Positions 11,611 through 24,625 of a stretch of DNA of 64,000 nt are shown one piece after another; the first letter of the stretch is position 1, and every line of letters starts with the position of its first letter. The stretch lies in assembly GCF_006335125.1 (NCBI RefSeq), contig NZ_VDMO01000017.1:1-64000 (forward strand). The letters run 5' to 3'. The notes under the pieces were generated by a model. The model saw nothing but the letters and a program-made list of their open reading frames with translations, ran no database searches and was not told the origin of the DNA. The position numbers were made by a program, and so were the translations under genes. Source of the DNA: Deinococcus radiopugnans ATCC 19172 (lineage in GTDB: Bacteria; Deinococcota; Deinococci; Deinococcales; Deinococcaceae).

Positions 11611-12108
11611 TCAGCGAATCAGCGGCTGGGCCACGATGCTGCGGCTGCGGGCGTCGCGCAGCCAGTAGGTCCGGCCGCTGGCGTCCCGGAGCTGGGCAAT
11701 CACGCGCACGTCGTCGCCCGCCGTGAGATCGCCCGCGTCGCCGCTGCCCCACGCGCATACGCTGGCCAGACAGTTGCGGGCCGTGGAGACGTCATTCAGT
11801 CGGGGCGACTGCCACAGGCCCGAGGCCGTAACCACGTAAACGCCCATGACTTTCAGGGCGGGCAGCGCGAGTCTGCGGGCGGCCGGGGCGCTGGCCTCGA
11901 CGGTCACCCGCACGCTCAGGCGGTCCAGTTCCCGCCGCACCTGTGGAGCCGCTGTGAGCCGCAGCACCTGTCCGCCCAGATTCAGGGTGGCCGGGGCGGA
12001 CAGCAGGTCCCCCGCCATCGGCGCGGGGGCGCTGCCCAGCGAACCGCAGCCCACCAGGCCCACGCTGCCCAGCGTCAGACCGCACCACAGCACCCGGCTG
12101 AGTTTCAT
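11611..12108 (-). CDS. Putative lipoprotein, 165 aa
   Basis: An exported lipoprotein of unknown function. The N-terminus has a basic start, a hydrophobic core and the lipobox LVGCG, so cysteine 21 should be lipidated. The rest is predicted beta-rich, with RELDRLSVRVTVEAS and VRVIAQLRDASGRTYWL strands, and contains a pair of further cysteines (RNCLASVCAWG). TAAGAT lies 6 bases before the ATG. I recognise no domain. Confidence 0.65.
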   Translation of the reverse strand: MKLSRVLWCGLTLGSVGLVGCGSLGSAPAPMAGDLLSAPATLNLGGQVLRLTAAPQVRRELDRLSVRVTVEASAPAARRLALPALKVMGVYVVTASGLWQSPRLNDVSTARNCLASVCAWGSGDAGDLTAGDDVRVIAQLRDASGRTYWLRDARSRSIVAQPLIR

Positions 12109-12187
12109 GCCTCCATCTTAACCGGGAACACGCTCACGGGCTGGGGCAAACGCCTCATTTTCAGCCGCGTGCCTCACCAGCCCCTCC

Positions 12188-14161
12188 TTACCAGCCCAGG
12201 TCCGGGGCGGTCACCACGCGGTCGGCGGGCAGGTCACTGAACAGGGTGTAGGTCAGGGTGTAGGTGCCGGGAATCACCCGGCTCAGCAGGATGGCGTCGC
12301 CGTCCACGCGCGGCTGCACGTTGGCCAGGCTCGGCCCCTGCAGTTGCAGCGGGCCGCGCACGGCGGGCTGGCTGCCGCCGGTAGGCAGCGGATCGATCAG
12401 CCGGACATTTTCCAGCGTGCTGTCCACGGTCAGGACCAGCGTGACCTGGTAGTTCTGCGCGGCGGCCTCCACGCTCTTGTTCAGGCTGGCCCGCGCGCCG
12501 CTCTGAACCGTGCGGGTCACGTTGGCGCCGCCGGGGTTGCGGACCCGCGCCGCGCCGGTGGTCCGCAGGCCAATCGGGTTCAGGACCGCCTCCGCCGTGT
12601 CGCTGCGGCACACGCGCACCGGCACCTTCAGCCGCAGCGGCTGGCCCCCGCTGAATTCCCCGGACAGTTCCAGCGGGTAATCGCTGGTCCAGCCGGTGGG
12701 CAGGTTCAGGGCCAGGCGGCCCGGCAGGCGGTACGGAAAGTCGGTGCGGGCGCTGGCGGTCAGCTGGGTCACGTCGCAGGCGTTCAGGATGTCGGGGGCG
12801 GTGATCAGGGTCACGTCGGTCAGCACCCGGTACTCGATGGTCACCTTGCCCGCCGTGCCGTCGGCGACGCGGCCCGGCAGCGGCGGCGTGAAGGTGCTGC
12901 CGGGAATCGGGGTAGGCTTGACCGGGTAGTCGCCGGGCGAGAGCGGCACCGTGGCGGGGGTGTTCAGGGTGCGTCCGGCGACCTCGAAGGGCACGCCGGT
13001 CAGGGGAATGCGCTGATCGCCGTAGAGTGCCACGGCGTCCACCGCCAGCTGTCCTTCCGGGGGCCGGGCCACGAAGCGGATCTTGGTGAAGCCCGGCTGG
13101 TAGCGCACCTCGGTGGGCGAGATGATGTTGCCGGTGCCCTGCACGATGCTGGAACTGACCGGCACGTAGCCGGGCGGCAGCTGAGGCCGCACCCCGCTGG
13201 TGCCGACCAGCGCGTACGACGCGCCCGGAATCGGCTGGCCCTGCGGGTCCACCACGTCCACCAGCAGCTGGTTGTCGACCTTCGCTCCGGCGGGTGGATT
13301 GAAGCCCCCCACCCGCGCCGTGACCGGCTGATCGCCCAGCCGGAACGAGTAGCGCACCGAGTTGCTGTACTGCTTGGTGGTGGGCAGCACCCGGATAAAG
13401 ATCTGCCACTCGCCCACCATTTCCGGCGTGATGGTAAAGCGGTCCACGGCGGTCTTGCCGTTGTCGCTGGGGGTCAGGTCCGCGCGTTTGTTCCCCGGCT
13501 GGATCACGAAGGTCTCGGCTTCCTTGGGGCCGTCGATGTCGTAGTTCAGGATGCTCACGGTCTTGCCCACCCAGTCGGGCAGCACGTTCAGCCGGGCGGC
13601 CAGCAGCGGCTCCGGCGTGTTGCTGCGGGCGTTGACGGTGAAGTCGCTGGTCTCCAGCGCAAACGGCGAGGCCACCCGCAGCGCGTAGGAGTTCTTGCCG
13701 TCGCCCCGGCTGTTCACCCGCAGCGTGTAGGTTCCGGCCCCCAGGCCGCCCGCGAACAGGCTGTCCCAGGTGTGTTCGCGGTTCTGGCCGTAACGGCGCT
13801 CGGCCACCGTGCCGCCAGGCCCCACCAGGGTGAAGGTGGTGTCGAATGGTTCGTTCTTCTTGTACAGCTCGTCGCCGAAGTAACCCGCCGCGCGCCGCCC
13901 ATCCACGTAATCGGCCAGGTTGAAGGTGGGCGAGTAGAGTTCCAGCCCCAGCGGTTTCCCGGCGTCCTGCGGCGAGACCACGATGGTGTAGCTCTCCACG
14001 TCCTGAATCCATTTCTCGCCCACCGACACCAGCGGCAGCAGGCCCCCCACCGGAGTGCCCTCGGTCTGGGCCAGGGCTGCGGGTGAGAGCAGCAGGGCGG
14101 TCAGGACGCTCAGGTGCACGGGCAGGCGAAAGGGAAACCGGCGGGGGAAGACGTTGGGCAT
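12188..14161 (-). CDS. Large exported beta-sandwich protein, 657 aa
   Basis: A secreted or surface protein with a Sec signal peptide ([16 protein letters not shown], cleaved after ALA). Residues about 45-165 look like a pre-peptidase C-terminal (PPC) beta-sandwich, with [17 protein letters not shown] and [22 protein letters not shown]. The middle has Ig-like stretches of the type [19 protein letters not shown]. The end resembles DUF11-type repeat regions, with [20 protein letters not shown] and [19 protein letters not shown]. No catalytic motif is visible. It is transcribed alone; TATCCT lies 10 bases before the ATG. Confidence 0.65.
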   Translation of the reverse strand: MPNVFPRRFPFRLPVHLSVLTALLLSPAALAQTEGTPVGGLLPLVSVGEKWIQDVESYTIVVSPQDAGKPLGLELYSPTFNLADYVDGRRAAGYFGDELYKKNEPFDTTFTLVGPGGTVAERRYGQNREHTWDSLFAGGLGAGTYTLRVNSRGDGKNSYALRVASPFALETSDFTVNARSNTPEPLLAARLNVLPDWVGKTVSILNYDIDGPKEAETFVIQPGNKRADLTPSDNGKTAVDRFTITPEMVGEWQIFIRVLPTTKQYSNSVRYSFRLGDQPVTARVGGFNPPAGAKVDNQLLVDVVDPQGQPIPGASYALVGTSGVRPQLPPGYVPVSSSIVQGTGNIISPTEVRYQPGFTKIRFVARPPEGQLAVDAVALYGDQRIPLTGVPFEVAGRTLNTPATVPLSPGDYPVKPTPIPGSTFTPPLPGRVADGTAGKVTIEYRVLTDVTLITAPDILNACDVTQLTASARTDFPYRLPGRLALNLPTGWTSDYPLELSGEFSGGQPLRLKVPVRVCRSDTAEAVLNPIGLRTTGAARVRNPGGANVTRTVQSGARASLNKSVEAAAQNYQVTLVLTVDSTLENVRLIDPLPTGGSQPAVRGPLQLQGPSLANVQPRVDGDAILLSRVIPGTYTLTYTLFSDLPADRVVTAPDLGW

Positions 14162-14226
14162 GACTGTGAAAAGGATACACGGCCCCCTCCTGCCGCCGCA
14201 TGGCCCGCGCTAGCATCGGCGCTGAG

Positions 14227-15300
<1,074 letters not shown>

Positions 15301-15304
15301 GGGC

Positions 15305-16180
15305 ATGGGGAAGTTTTTGAATCTCCGTGATCATCTCGCCGAGGCTGTGCGGACCCTGCGCGCGGCGGGCGTGTCCTCGCCGGAGGTGGACGCCCGGGCG
15401 CTGACCCTGCACGCGCTGGATCTCCCGCCCACGGCATTTTTGCTGCGAGGTTTGGAAGAAGTAGATGGTGCTGGCGCTGAACGTCTGAGCCAATTGATCC
15501 AGCAACGGGCCGCGCGTGTGCCCCTCCAACATCTGCTGGGAACGGTGGAGTGGGGTGGCTTGCAGCTCAGTGTGGACGGGCGGGCGTTGATTCCCAGACC
15601 AGAAACGGAATGGTTTCTGCAACTGGCGCTGGCTGATCTGAAAGGGGTGGGTCTGCCGCGCGTGGTGGATGTCGGCACGGGGACGGGGGCGCTGGCGCTG
15701 GGCGTCAAGATGGCCCGTCCGGATGCGGCAGTACTGGCGGTGGACCTCAGCCCCGAGGCGCTGGCTCTGGCACGCGAGAATGCCCTGTTGAACAGTCTGG
15801 ACGTGGCGTTCGTCAAAAGCGATCTGCTGAACAGCATTCCCGGTCCATTCGACCTGATCCTCGCCAACCTGCCGTATCTGCCCGAAGGGGACCGCGCCCA
15901 CGCCGAGCCGGAGGTGCGACACGACCCCGAACTGGCCCTGTACTCCGGCCCGGACGGTCTGACCCTGGCCCGCCGCCTGATCCCGCAGGCCCGCGCCGCA
16001 TTGGCTGAGGGCGGGGCGCTGTGGCTGGAACTGGACCCGCGCAACGCCCCCGCCTTCGCCGCCGAACTGCGCGCTCAGGGCTGGGCCGCCGCGTTGCACC
16101 CGGACCTGACTGGACGGGAGCGCTTCGTGCGGGCCGCGCCATTGCCCTCACGCGGGGGTGAGACAATGCGGCCCGTATGA
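15305..16180 (+). CDS. prmC: Release factor glutamine methyltransferase
   Basis: SAM-dependent methyltransferase that modifies the GGQ glutamine of peptide release factors. The N-terminal helical domain ends before [10 protein letters not shown], then comes the SAM motif [14 protein letters not shown] and the substrate motif, here [11 protein letters not shown] rather than the commoner NPPY. The NLPY form occurs in other PrmC proteins. Length is 291 residues. It starts 4 bases after alr and overlaps the next gene by ATGA, forming a three-gene unit. Confidence 0.9.
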   Translation: MGKFLNLRDHLAEAVRTLRAAGVSSPEVDARALTLHALDLPPTAFLLRGLEEVDGAGAERLSQLIQQRAARVPLQHLLGTVEWGGLQLSVDGRALIPRPETEWFLQLALADLKGVGLPRVVDVGTGTGALALGVKMARPDAAVLAVDLSPEALALARENALLNSLDVAFVKSDLLNSIPGPFDLILANLPYLPEGDRAHAEPEVRHDPELALYSGPDGLTLARRLIPQARAALAEGGALWLELDPRNAPAFAAELRAQGWAAALHPDLTGRERFVRAAPLPSRGGETMRPV

Positions 16181-17007
16181 GCGATCCGGCCTCCGAACCC
16201 AATTCCGCCGCCCTTCCCCCCAAAAAGGCCCGCGCCCGCGTGCCCAAGACCGTGTGGGATCTGGTCTTCACGCTGCTGATTCCGATCCTGATTCTCAGCC
16301 CCAATATTCTGGGCAGCGGCATCAGCATTGCCGATCAGGTGTTCGGGGGCGGGACCGGCGGCAACGTGCGGGCCTACCTGCTGGCCGCGCTGATTCCGGT
16401 GGCCTACGTGCTGTGGGATCTGGGGGTCAATCGCAATGTCAGCCCGGTGGCTTTAATCGGCGGGGCAGGAGCCATTTTCTCGGGGGCGCTGGCCTTCTGG
16501 TACGTGGACGGTTTCTGGTACGCCATCAAGGACAGCGCGCGGGCGTACCTGACCGGCATTCTCTTTTTAATCAGCGCGGCCACCAGCGTGCCGCTGTTCC
16601 GCGTGTTTCTGGACGCCGCCAGCATCGGCGAGAAGCCCGAGGACCGCGCCGCCACGCAGCAGGCCATGCGTGATCCGGGGGTCCACCGGGGGCTGGTGCT
16701 GGGCACCGTGGTCTTCGCGGTGGTGGACCTGATCGGCGGCGTGGTCAACAGCATTGTGAATTACGCCCGCGTGACGGCCAAATTCGGCACCGATGATTTC
16801 AACGCCCAGATTGCCGCCGTCAACGCCGTGATGCGGGTGCCGGGGCTGGTGATCAGTCTGGTGGGGGTGTTCGCCGCCATCTGGTTCGTGCAGCGCGCGG
16901 TGAAAGTCCGCTTCGGGCCGGAGGCCAGCCTGCTGGAGCCTGCGAAGTTGGCCGCCGCCATGCGCGAACGCGGCGAGGTCCGGGCGGAGCCGGCTGGCCC
17001 AGCCTGA
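16177..17007 (+). CDS. VC0807-family membrane protein
   Basis: An integral membrane protein of 276 residues with about six hydrophobic segments, beginning [20 protein letters not shown] after a basic, proline-rich 25-residue N-terminus. It resembles the VC0807 family, whose function is not known. The segment [19 protein letters not shown] followed by an aromatic-rich FWYVDGFWY is typical. Its ATG overlaps the prmC stop, so translation is probably coupled. Confidence 0.7.
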   Translation: MSDPASEPNSAALPPKKARARVPKTVWDLVFTLLIPILILSPNILGSGISIADQVFGGGTGGNVRAYLLAALIPVAYVLWDLGVNRNVSPVALIGGAGAIFSGALAFWYVDGFWYAIKDSARAYLTGILFLISAATSVPLFRVFLDAASIGEKPEDRAATQQAMRDPGVHRGLVLGTVVFAVVDLIGGVVNSIVNYARVTAKFGTDDFNAQIAAVNAVMRVPGLVISLVGVFAAIWFVQRAVKVRFGPEASLLEPAKLAAAMRERGEVRAEPAGPA

Positions 17008-17028
17008 GCCTCCACCAGACCGTAGAGA

Positions 17029-17055
17029 TGCGCCAGCCGGATCAGGGCTGGCGCA
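17029..17055. terminator. Hairpin between convergent genes
   Basis: A perfect 10-pair stem, TGCGCCAGCC with GGCTGGCGCA, in the 58 bases between the convergent VC0807-like gene and coaD. The T run on the plus side is weak (CTTGTTGT). Confidence 0.6.
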
Positions 17056-17065
17056 CTTGTTGTCG

Positions 17066-17590
17066 TCAATCCGGGCTGGCCGGGGTCATCGTCCGTTCCC
17101 GCTCGTCGTACACGTCCGCGTACTTCAGCCGCAGGGCGTCGGCGCTGGCGCGCGGGACCATCTCTCGGATGTCGCCGCCGTAGCTGGCGATCTCGCGCAC
17201 CATGCTGCTGGACACGAAGCTCCAGCGGGTGGCCGCCATGATAAACACCGTTTCCACCTCGCCGATCTGGCGGTTCAGGTGCGCGATCTGCAATTCGTAC
17301 TCGTAGTCGCTGACCGCCCGCAGGCCGCGCAGGATGATCCCTTTTTGCTCCTGCGCCATGTAGTCCACCAGCAGCCCGCCGAAGGAATCCACGCCGACGT
17401 TCTCCAGATGGCCGGTGGCCTTGCGCAGGATCTCCAGCCGTTCGTCCAGCGTAAACAGGTGCCGTCCCTGCTTGCGGGCGTTGTGCATGACCGTCACGGT
17501 CACCGTGTCGAAGATGCGGCTGGCGCGGGTCAGCACGTCCATGTGCCCGCTGGTGATGGGGTCGAACGATCCGGGAAAGACGGCTTTCAT
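17066..17590 (-). CDS. coaD: Pantetheine-phosphate adenylyltransferase
   Basis: Nucleotidyltransferase converting 4'-phosphopantetheine to dephospho-CoA. The N-terminal [14 protein letters not shown] contains the T/HxGH adenylyl motif; [14 protein letters not shown] and [14 protein letters not shown] are the other family signatures. The length of 174 residues is slightly long because of a charged tail. The ATG overlaps the stop of rsmD, the usual rsmD-coaD pairing of bacteria. Confidence 0.95.
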   Translation of the reverse strand: MKAVFPGSFDPITSGHMDVLTRASRIFDTVTVTVMHNARKQGRHLFTLDERLEILRKATGHLENVGVDSFGGLLVDYMAQEQKGIILRGLRAVSDYEYELQIAHLNRQIGEVETVFIMAATRWSFVSSSMVREIASYGGDIREMVPRASADALRLKYADVYDERERTMTPASPD

Positions 17591-18135
17591 GCGTCCTCTA
17601 CTGTATCTGCCGCCGCCATTCGCTGATAGAGGGTCAGGCTGTTGCTGCCGTACTCGCGGACCTGACGTGCGAAGCCGGGATGCTCCGGCAGGGTCAGGCG
17701 GTCTGGATGCTGGCAGATCAACAAGCCGCCCGCCGCCACCACGTCGCTGCCCAGCAGTTGCGCCGTGAGGGCGGGGATGTCGGCCTCATACGGGGGGTCG
17801 CTGAACACGATGTCGAAACCTCCCAGCCGGGGCAGCAGTTTCTGCGACTGACCGCGAATGATCCGCACCCGCAACTCCAGCGCGCGGGCGTTCGCTTCCA
17901 GTGCCCCCACCGCGCGGGCGTCCTGCTCGACCAGCGTGACCGTGTAGCCCCGGCTGGCCGCCTCCAGCCCGATGGCGCCGCTGCCGCCGTGCAGGTCCAC
18001 AAAGGTGCCCGTGGGCGCGCGGGCGGCCAGCAGATCGAACAGGCTCTTGCGAATGCGGGCGCCGCTGGGCCGGGCGCTGTCGGGCACCTTCAGGGGGCGG
18101 CCCTTCGCGCTGCCGCCCAAGATCCGCAGGCTCAA
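17587..18135 (-). CDS. rsmD: 16S rRNA guanine-N2 methyltransferase RsmD
   Basis: SAM-dependent methyltransferase for G966 of 16S rRNA (E. coli numbering). It begins with the family motif [13 protein letters not shown], then [15 protein letters not shown], the SAM loop [18 protein letters not shown] and the catalytic SDPPY. The length of 182 residues is normal. It lies between an unknown 90-residue gene upstream and coaD downstream, with a 4-base overlap to the latter. Confidence 0.93.
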   Translation of the reverse strand: MSLRILGGSAKGRPLKVPDSARPSGARIRKSLFDLLAARAPTGTFVDLHGGSGAIGLEAASRGYTVTLVEQDARAVGALEANARALELRVRIIRGQSQKLLPRLGGFDIVFSDPPYEADIPALTAQLLGSDVVAAGGLLICQHPDRLTLPEHPGFARQVREYGSNSLTLYQRMAAADTVEDA

Positions 18136-18157
18136 GGCCGTTTCCCCGCCGCGCAGC

Positions 18158-18430
18158 TCATGGCGTCAGGGCCTCGTAGGCCCCAAAGCCGTCCAGCACT
18201 CCCGGCTCCAGCCGCCAGTCGTCGTCCTGCTTCTGGGCCTGGCCGGCCTGCACCAGCCGGTTCAGTTCGGCGTCCACGCGCTGGGATACCCGGCGCAGGG
18301 GCATCTCGTCTGCGTTCTCCACGCCGCGCCACGTCAGGAAGTGGCGGTGAAAGGCGGGCAGGGCGTCCAGACCCACGCGGGTTTCCAGTTCGCGCCAGGA
18401 CAGCGCAGGAGCAGGGGCATCGGCAGTCAT
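18158..18430 (-). CDS. Hypothetical protein, 90 aa, upstream of rsmD
   Basis: I do not recognise this family. From the ATG at 18430 the protein is soluble and helical, with LSWRELETRVGLDALPAFH near the start and VSQRVDAELNRLVQAGQA later, which could be a small winged-helix-like or scaffold fold. It lies 22 bases before rsmD and shares its strand, so it is probably the first gene of an rsmD-coaD unit. Longer frames upstream overlap two divergent genes and are rejected. Confidence 0.55.
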   Translation of the reverse strand: MTADAPAPALSWRELETRVGLDALPAFHRHFLTWRGVENADEMPLRRVSQRVDAELNRLVQAGQAQKQDDDWRLEPGVLDGFGAYEALTP

Positions 18431-18477
18431 CTCGCCTTCCGTTCTACCCCGCCCGGCCCGGCAGGTACAATGGCCGC

Positions 18478-18732
18478 ATGAGCGATCCGCTGCCCCCAGG
18501 TTCCCCGGAGGAGCTGCCCGCCGGCCTTCTGCCGCAGGAGCTGGAGGTCCTGGGCGGGCAGCTGGTCTGGCGCATCGGCAAGGACGAGGTGAGCGACGAC
18601 GTGATCGTGCGGCTGGGCTACGCCTCGGCCACGCCACGTTTTGCCCATCTGCCCCGGTTGCGCAGCGCCAACGACGCCGATCTGCTCTCGGCCATGGAGG
18701 GCGGGCGCGTGGTGATCGAGTGGGTGGACTGA
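18478..18732 (+). CDS. Hypothetical protein, 84 aa
   Basis: A small acidic protein of unknown function beginning MSDPLPPGSPEELPAGLL. A second half with VIVRLGYASATPRFAHLPRLRSA looks like a small folded domain. It is preceded by TACAAT exactly 6 bases before the ATG, a textbook leaderless start. The DUF3809-like gene follows after 43 bases on the same strand and could be in the same unit. Confidence 0.6.
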   Translation: MSDPLPPGSPEELPAGLLPQELEVLGGQLVWRIGKDEVSDDVIVRLGYASATPRFAHLPRLRSANDADLLSAMEGGRVVIEWVD

Positions 18733-18775
18733 AATCCGTCCGTCGGCCCGGTGACCCGGTGATGTTGGTGACACG

Positions 18776-19279
18776 GTGATCATCGAGGCGGGGCGACACT
18801 TTACCCTGCAGGCTCCCGGTTCGGCGGCCGCTACCCTGGCCTTCGTGCGTGACCCGGCCCGCGCCCTGTCGCGCCTGCATTTCCTGCGTGGCCTGAATGT
18901 CGAGGGCCATGAGGTGCGCGGCGAGCTGCTGGTGCCGCTGCCCGTACTGGGTGAGGCCGATCTGCCCTTCGTGTGCGTGCTGGCCCACACGCCCGACGGC
19001 GCGACGCTCACGCCCCGGCCCATCGAGGGCGAACGCGCCTGGGTGGAGGTCACCGGGCAGGCCCAGGTGCTGGAGGGCGCGCAGGCGGCCCGCAGCGGCG
19101 AAACGGTGGTGGAGGTCGCCTTCAACTTCCTGTTCCGTGCCCACCTCGCCACCCCCGATGCCCAGGGCTGGGGCGGCGCGGCCTTCGAGAAGATGGTGCG
19201 GGCCGCCGCTGGCCGCACGCTGGACCGGGTGACGCAGGAGTTGCCCGAGGGCCTGCGTGAGGCACTGGAAGCAGGCTGA
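18776..19279 (+). CDS. DUF3809-like protein
   Basis: A 167-residue protein resembling DUF3809, a family I know mainly from Deinococcus, with no known function. It starts with GTG and reads MIIEAGRHFTLQAPGS, with later blocks DPARALSRLHFLRGLNVEG and VEVAFNFLFRAHLATP. It suggests a mixed alpha/beta lipid-binding or START-like shape, but this is a guess. The terminator at 19305 closes the unit. Confidence 0.6.
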   Translation: MIIEAGRHFTLQAPGSAAATLAFVRDPARALSRLHFLRGLNVEGHEVRGELLVPLPVLGEADLPFVCVLAHTPDGATLTPRPIEGERAWVEVTGQAQVLEGAQAARSGETVVEVAFNFLFRAHLATPDAQGWGGAAFEKMVRAAAGRTLDRVTQELPEGLREALEAG

Positions 19280-19304
19280 ATCCCCTGTTCCAAGCATCAA
19301 AAAA

Positions 19305-19329
19305 AGGGGACAGGCCAATCGGCTCCCCT
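19305..19329. terminator. Bidirectional terminator between DUF3809-like gene and rsfS
   Basis: An AGGGG/CCCCT stem with an inner GCC/GGC pair has a T-rich stretch on the plus side and an A run on the other, so it can serve both convergent genes. Confidence 0.65.
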
Positions 19330-19352
19330 TTCCTGTTGGTCTGAATGGAACG

Positions 19353-19741
<389 letters not shown>

Positions 19742-19745
<4 letters not shown>

Positions 19746-21084
19746 GGGGTCTCCGTGGGGGGTGGGGCGCTGGGCGCCGGGGCACGAGGCGCTGAGGAGC
19801 TGGGCGCCGGGAAAGTACCGGGCGTGACGGGTGGCGGTGCCGGCAACCCGGCATAGGGAAAAAGGGCCGCGAGATGTTCGCGGGCGTCTACACCCAGCAG
19901 GATACCAACCTCGCCCACCTCAACCGGGAAACGCTCACCCTGCAGGCGCGGCAGGCCCAGCAGTTCGGCCAGCGCGTTGGCGTCGGCCACGTCCTGATCG
20001 GTGAAGACCTGACTGGCCTCACGGCTCTCGGGCACCTGGCGGACCGTCACCCGCCCGTACCCCAGGGTGTTCAGGGCGCGCTGCGTCGCCGCCCCCAGTC
20101 CCGCGCCGCTGGCGTCCACCACACTGACCTTCACGTTCGGGGTGGGCGAGGCGGGCAGGGGCTGATCGCCCCACAGCCGGTCCAACTGTTCGCGGTTGAC
20201 CGCCAGATTGAAGCTGCCGCGAATGGTGTCGGTGGGCAGCGTGGCGAAGCTGAGCTTGAGGTTGGACAGGTACGGGCGCAGCGCCGTGAGCAGTTCGGGA
20301 TCGGCGTTGGTCTCCACCCCGTTGCCGATGCCGCCCAGAATGGTGGGCAGCGCGGCCAGACCACGCGGGCTGCGCAGTTTGGCGGCCAGCTGCGCCAGCG
20401 CCTGCTTCTGGTGGTCGATGCGTCCGTAATCGTCCCCGAAGCCCTTGCGGACGCGCAGGTACAGCACGGCCTCCTTGCCGTCCAGGTGGTGCGGCCCCGC
20501 GTCCAGCTTCAGGTTGACCCCGGCGGCGTTGTCCACCCACTCGATGCCGCCCTCCGGCACGGTCACGTCCAGCCCGCCTAGCGCGTCGATCACCCGCTCG
20601 GCGTAGTCGGTGCGGACCACCACGTAGGAGTCCACCCGCTCGCCCACCACCGTCTCCACCGCGTGGGTCAGCGCCTCGGGGCCGCCGGAACCGTAGCGGC
20701 TGTTGATCTTCTGCAGGCTGGGCCGCTCGTTGGGATCGAAAGGACCGACGTTGGTATCACGCGGAATATTCAGCACCCGCACGCGCGAGCCGTCCACCTT
20801 GACCAGCATCAGCGTGTCGGTGTTGGGCGGCTCCAGCGCGCCCTTGGGATTGTCCTGGTCCTTGCACGGCTGGTGGTAATAGCAGTACACGATGTCGCGT
20901 CCGGCCAGCAGCACCGTGAACTGCGGCGCGGTGCCGGCGCTCAGGGCCAGCCGGGACGCGCCGCCCGCGCCCTGCAGCAGGGCCAGCCCGCCCAGCGTCA
21001 GCGCCGCCAGGCTGAGGCCGAAGGTCTGCAGGGCACGCAGCCGCGCCAGGGACCGCACTGGCGCGCGTGGTGTCTTGGGAGCCG

Positions 21085-21088
<4 letters not shown>
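19742..21088 (-). CDS. LytR-CpsA-Psr (LCP) family protein
   Basis: Membrane-anchored enzyme of the LCP family, which in other bacteria transfers lipid-linked polymers to peptidoglycan. One transmembrane segment lies near residues 20-45. The LCP core follows, with NTDTLMLVKVDGSRVRVLNI, IPRDTNV and the arginine-rich RVRKGFGDDYGRIDHQKQAL. The last 100 residues form a LytR_C domain (VSVVDASGAGLGAATQRAL), then a Pro/Ala-rich tail. The GTG start at 21088 is chosen because it overlaps the yqeK stop as GTGA. Position between yqeK and rsfS is unusual compared with Firmicutes. Confidence 0.88.
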
Positions 21089-21714
<626 letters not shown>

Positions 21715-21924
21715 AGGGCGATCACCGGGCCATGTGGCCGATCCTCCACATCATTGGGTCACTATACGCTGCCAGGCTGACGGTGAGTTGACCTGGGCAA
21801 CAGTTGGAATCAGTTCCAGACACACTTTACTCTCATCAACGTGCAGCTTTTGTTGAAGATTCTGAGTCTGGCCGGCTGTTCCGGGCCGCCTGACGCTGAG
21901 GTCTGATCCTGTGCGGGCGCCGGA

Positions 21925-22910
21925 TCAGGGGTTGGCTTCAGGAGTCACGGCCTCGACGCTCAGGCTGACCGTCACGTTCTCCAGCGCCTGCGCGCCTGCC
22001 GGCAGCTGCAACCGCACAGGAGTGCTGTAGCTGCCGGGGCGGTAGACCACCGTGCCGCTGATCTCGCGCAGGCGCGACAGCAGATCGGGGGCCGCCACCA
22101 CCCGAACCGTGCTGGGCTGGATGCTGCGGGCCGTGACCTTCAGGGTGTCGGGCGGAGCATTCAGCGTCACCGGCAGGGTCTTGATCGGCAGCTCCCCGGT
22201 GTCCAGTCGGCGCACCGTGACCGTGGCCGGGTTGGTCTGCACGCCCTCGACCGGTTGCCCGTCCTGGTCCAGCGCGATCAGCGGCACCTCCCGCTCCGTG
22301 GCCGCGCCCAGGCTTTCGGGGCTGGTCACCAGCTTCGACACCTGCACGATCACCCGGCCGGGTCCAGTCACGCGGGCCTCGGCGGGCATCACCGTGTAGC
22401 GCGGCAGGCTGGCTTCCGGCGGCGTGACCACGCTGAGGACCACCGGCAGCGTGCGGGTCAGCTGGGTGTCCACGAAGCCCTGCACGGTGTCCGGCGACTT
22501 GCGGCTGACCGTGGTGCCGTTCGGCGCGGCCACGGTCACGGGCCGGGTAAAGCTGCCTTCCGGCGCGCCAGTCACGTCCACGATGGCCTCGATGTTCCCG
22601 GCGCGCAACTCGCGCAGCCGTTCGGGCCGCCCCGACAGGGTCACGCGCACGGTGGACGGGTTCAGGTCACTGGTGGCGCGGGTGCCCTCGCCGCGTCCGC
22701 CGGTGGTGTCGCGCACCGTGACGGGCACGTCGTAGCCCTGCTCTACGTTGGCGCGGCGGTCCGACGTGGCCACGAACCACAGCGTCACCGCCACGGCCAC
22801 CGCCAGCAGCTTGGGGCCCAGGTTATGAATGCTGCGCCCCCACGCGTAGCGCGGTTCGAGCCAGCGCCGCCACGCGGGCGGCTCCTGCAGCGGCGAGCCG
22901 GAGTCGCCGC

Positions 22911-22914
<4 letters not shown>
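21925..22914 (-). CDS. cdaR: YbbR-domain protein, c-di-AMP cyclase regulator
   Basis: Extracytoplasmic protein with one N-terminal membrane anchor (KLLAVAVAVTLWFVATSD) and repeated YbbR beta-domains, each with a pattern like PSTVRVTLSGRPERLREL and ATVTVRRLDTGELP. In Firmicutes CdaR binds and modulates the diadenylate cyclase CdaA. Here its GTG start overlaps the cdaA stop, so the pairing is direct. The third usual partner, glmM, does not follow. Confidence 0.88.
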
Positions 22915-23801
<887 letters not shown>

Positions 23802-23926
23802 CAGAGGAACGGAAGACTCCTTAAGAAAAAGTGCGGGCAAGAAGACGGTCAAGCCGGAGGGTTGCGCGCTTACTATACGGTCTGTCCGCACATTCCGCCC
23901 CTGAATCCCTTCCCGGAGGACCTCCC

Positions 23927-24607
23927 ATGAACATCCGATTTCTCGGCCACAGCACCTTTTTGCTCCAGAGCGGCGAACACCGCCTGCTGATCGACCCCTT
24001 TATCTCCGGCAACCCCACCTCGCCGGTCACGCTGGACGAGGCGCTGACCTGGAAGCTGAGCGCGGTCCTGATCAGCCACGCGCACGGCGACCACTGGGGC
24101 GACGCGCTGGCGTTCGGGCAGGCCGGCACACCCATCATCGCCACCGCCGAGGTGGGGGGCTACGCCCAGAAACACGGCGCGGCCAACGCGGTCGCCATGA
24201 ACATCGGCGGCACCTACGCGGCCGACTGGGGCAAGGTCACACTGACCCCCGCGTGGCACAGCAGCTCGTTTCCGGACGGCACCTACGGCGGCATGCCCAC
24301 CGGACTGGTGATCGAACTGGGCGGCCAGCGCGTCTACTTTGCCGGGGACACCTGCCTGTTTTCCGACATGCGCCTGATCGGGGACCGTGGCCTGGACGCC
24401 GCCATCCTGCCGGTGGGCGATCACTTCACCATGGGGCCGCAGGAGGCCGCCCGCACGCTGGAGCTGCTGCGCCCACGGGTCGCCATTCCCATGCATTTCG
24501 GCACCTTTCCCCCGCTGACCGGCGATCCGCAGGTCTTCAAGCGGGACGGCGAGGCCCAGGGTGTGGACGTCCGCATCCTGCAGCCGGGGGAAACGACGGA
24601 ACTCTGA
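23927..24607 (+). CDS. UPF0173 metal-dependent hydrolase
   Basis: Metallo-beta-lactamase-fold protein of the UPF0173 group. The metal-binding SHAHGDHWGDA is at residues about 46-56, further ligands lie in TPAWHSS and FAGDTCLFSDM, and the final histidine is in IPMHFGTFPPL. The substrate of UPF0173 is unknown. The length of 226 residues matches the family. A GGAGGA ribosome-binding site precedes the ATG by 7 bases. It is divergent from cdaA. Confidence 0.88.
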   Translation: MNIRFLGHSTFLLQSGEHRLLIDPFISGNPTSPVTLDEALTWKLSAVLISHAHGDHWGDALAFGQAGTPIIATAEVGGYAQKHGAANAVAMNIGGTYAADWGKVTLTPAWHSSSFPDGTYGGMPTGLVIELGGQRVYFAGDTCLFSDMRLIGDRGLDAAILPVGDHFTMGPQEAARTLELLRPRVAIPMHFGTFPPLTGDPQVFKRDGEAQGVDVRILQPGETTEL

Positions 24608-24625
24608 GCTGAACCAGGAGGGCCC

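Noticed and set aside
12344..14086. A 580-codon plus-strand open frame opposite the large exported protein
   Set aside because: Composition is that of an antisense shadow; the minus-strand frame has a signal peptide and regular beta-domain sequence.
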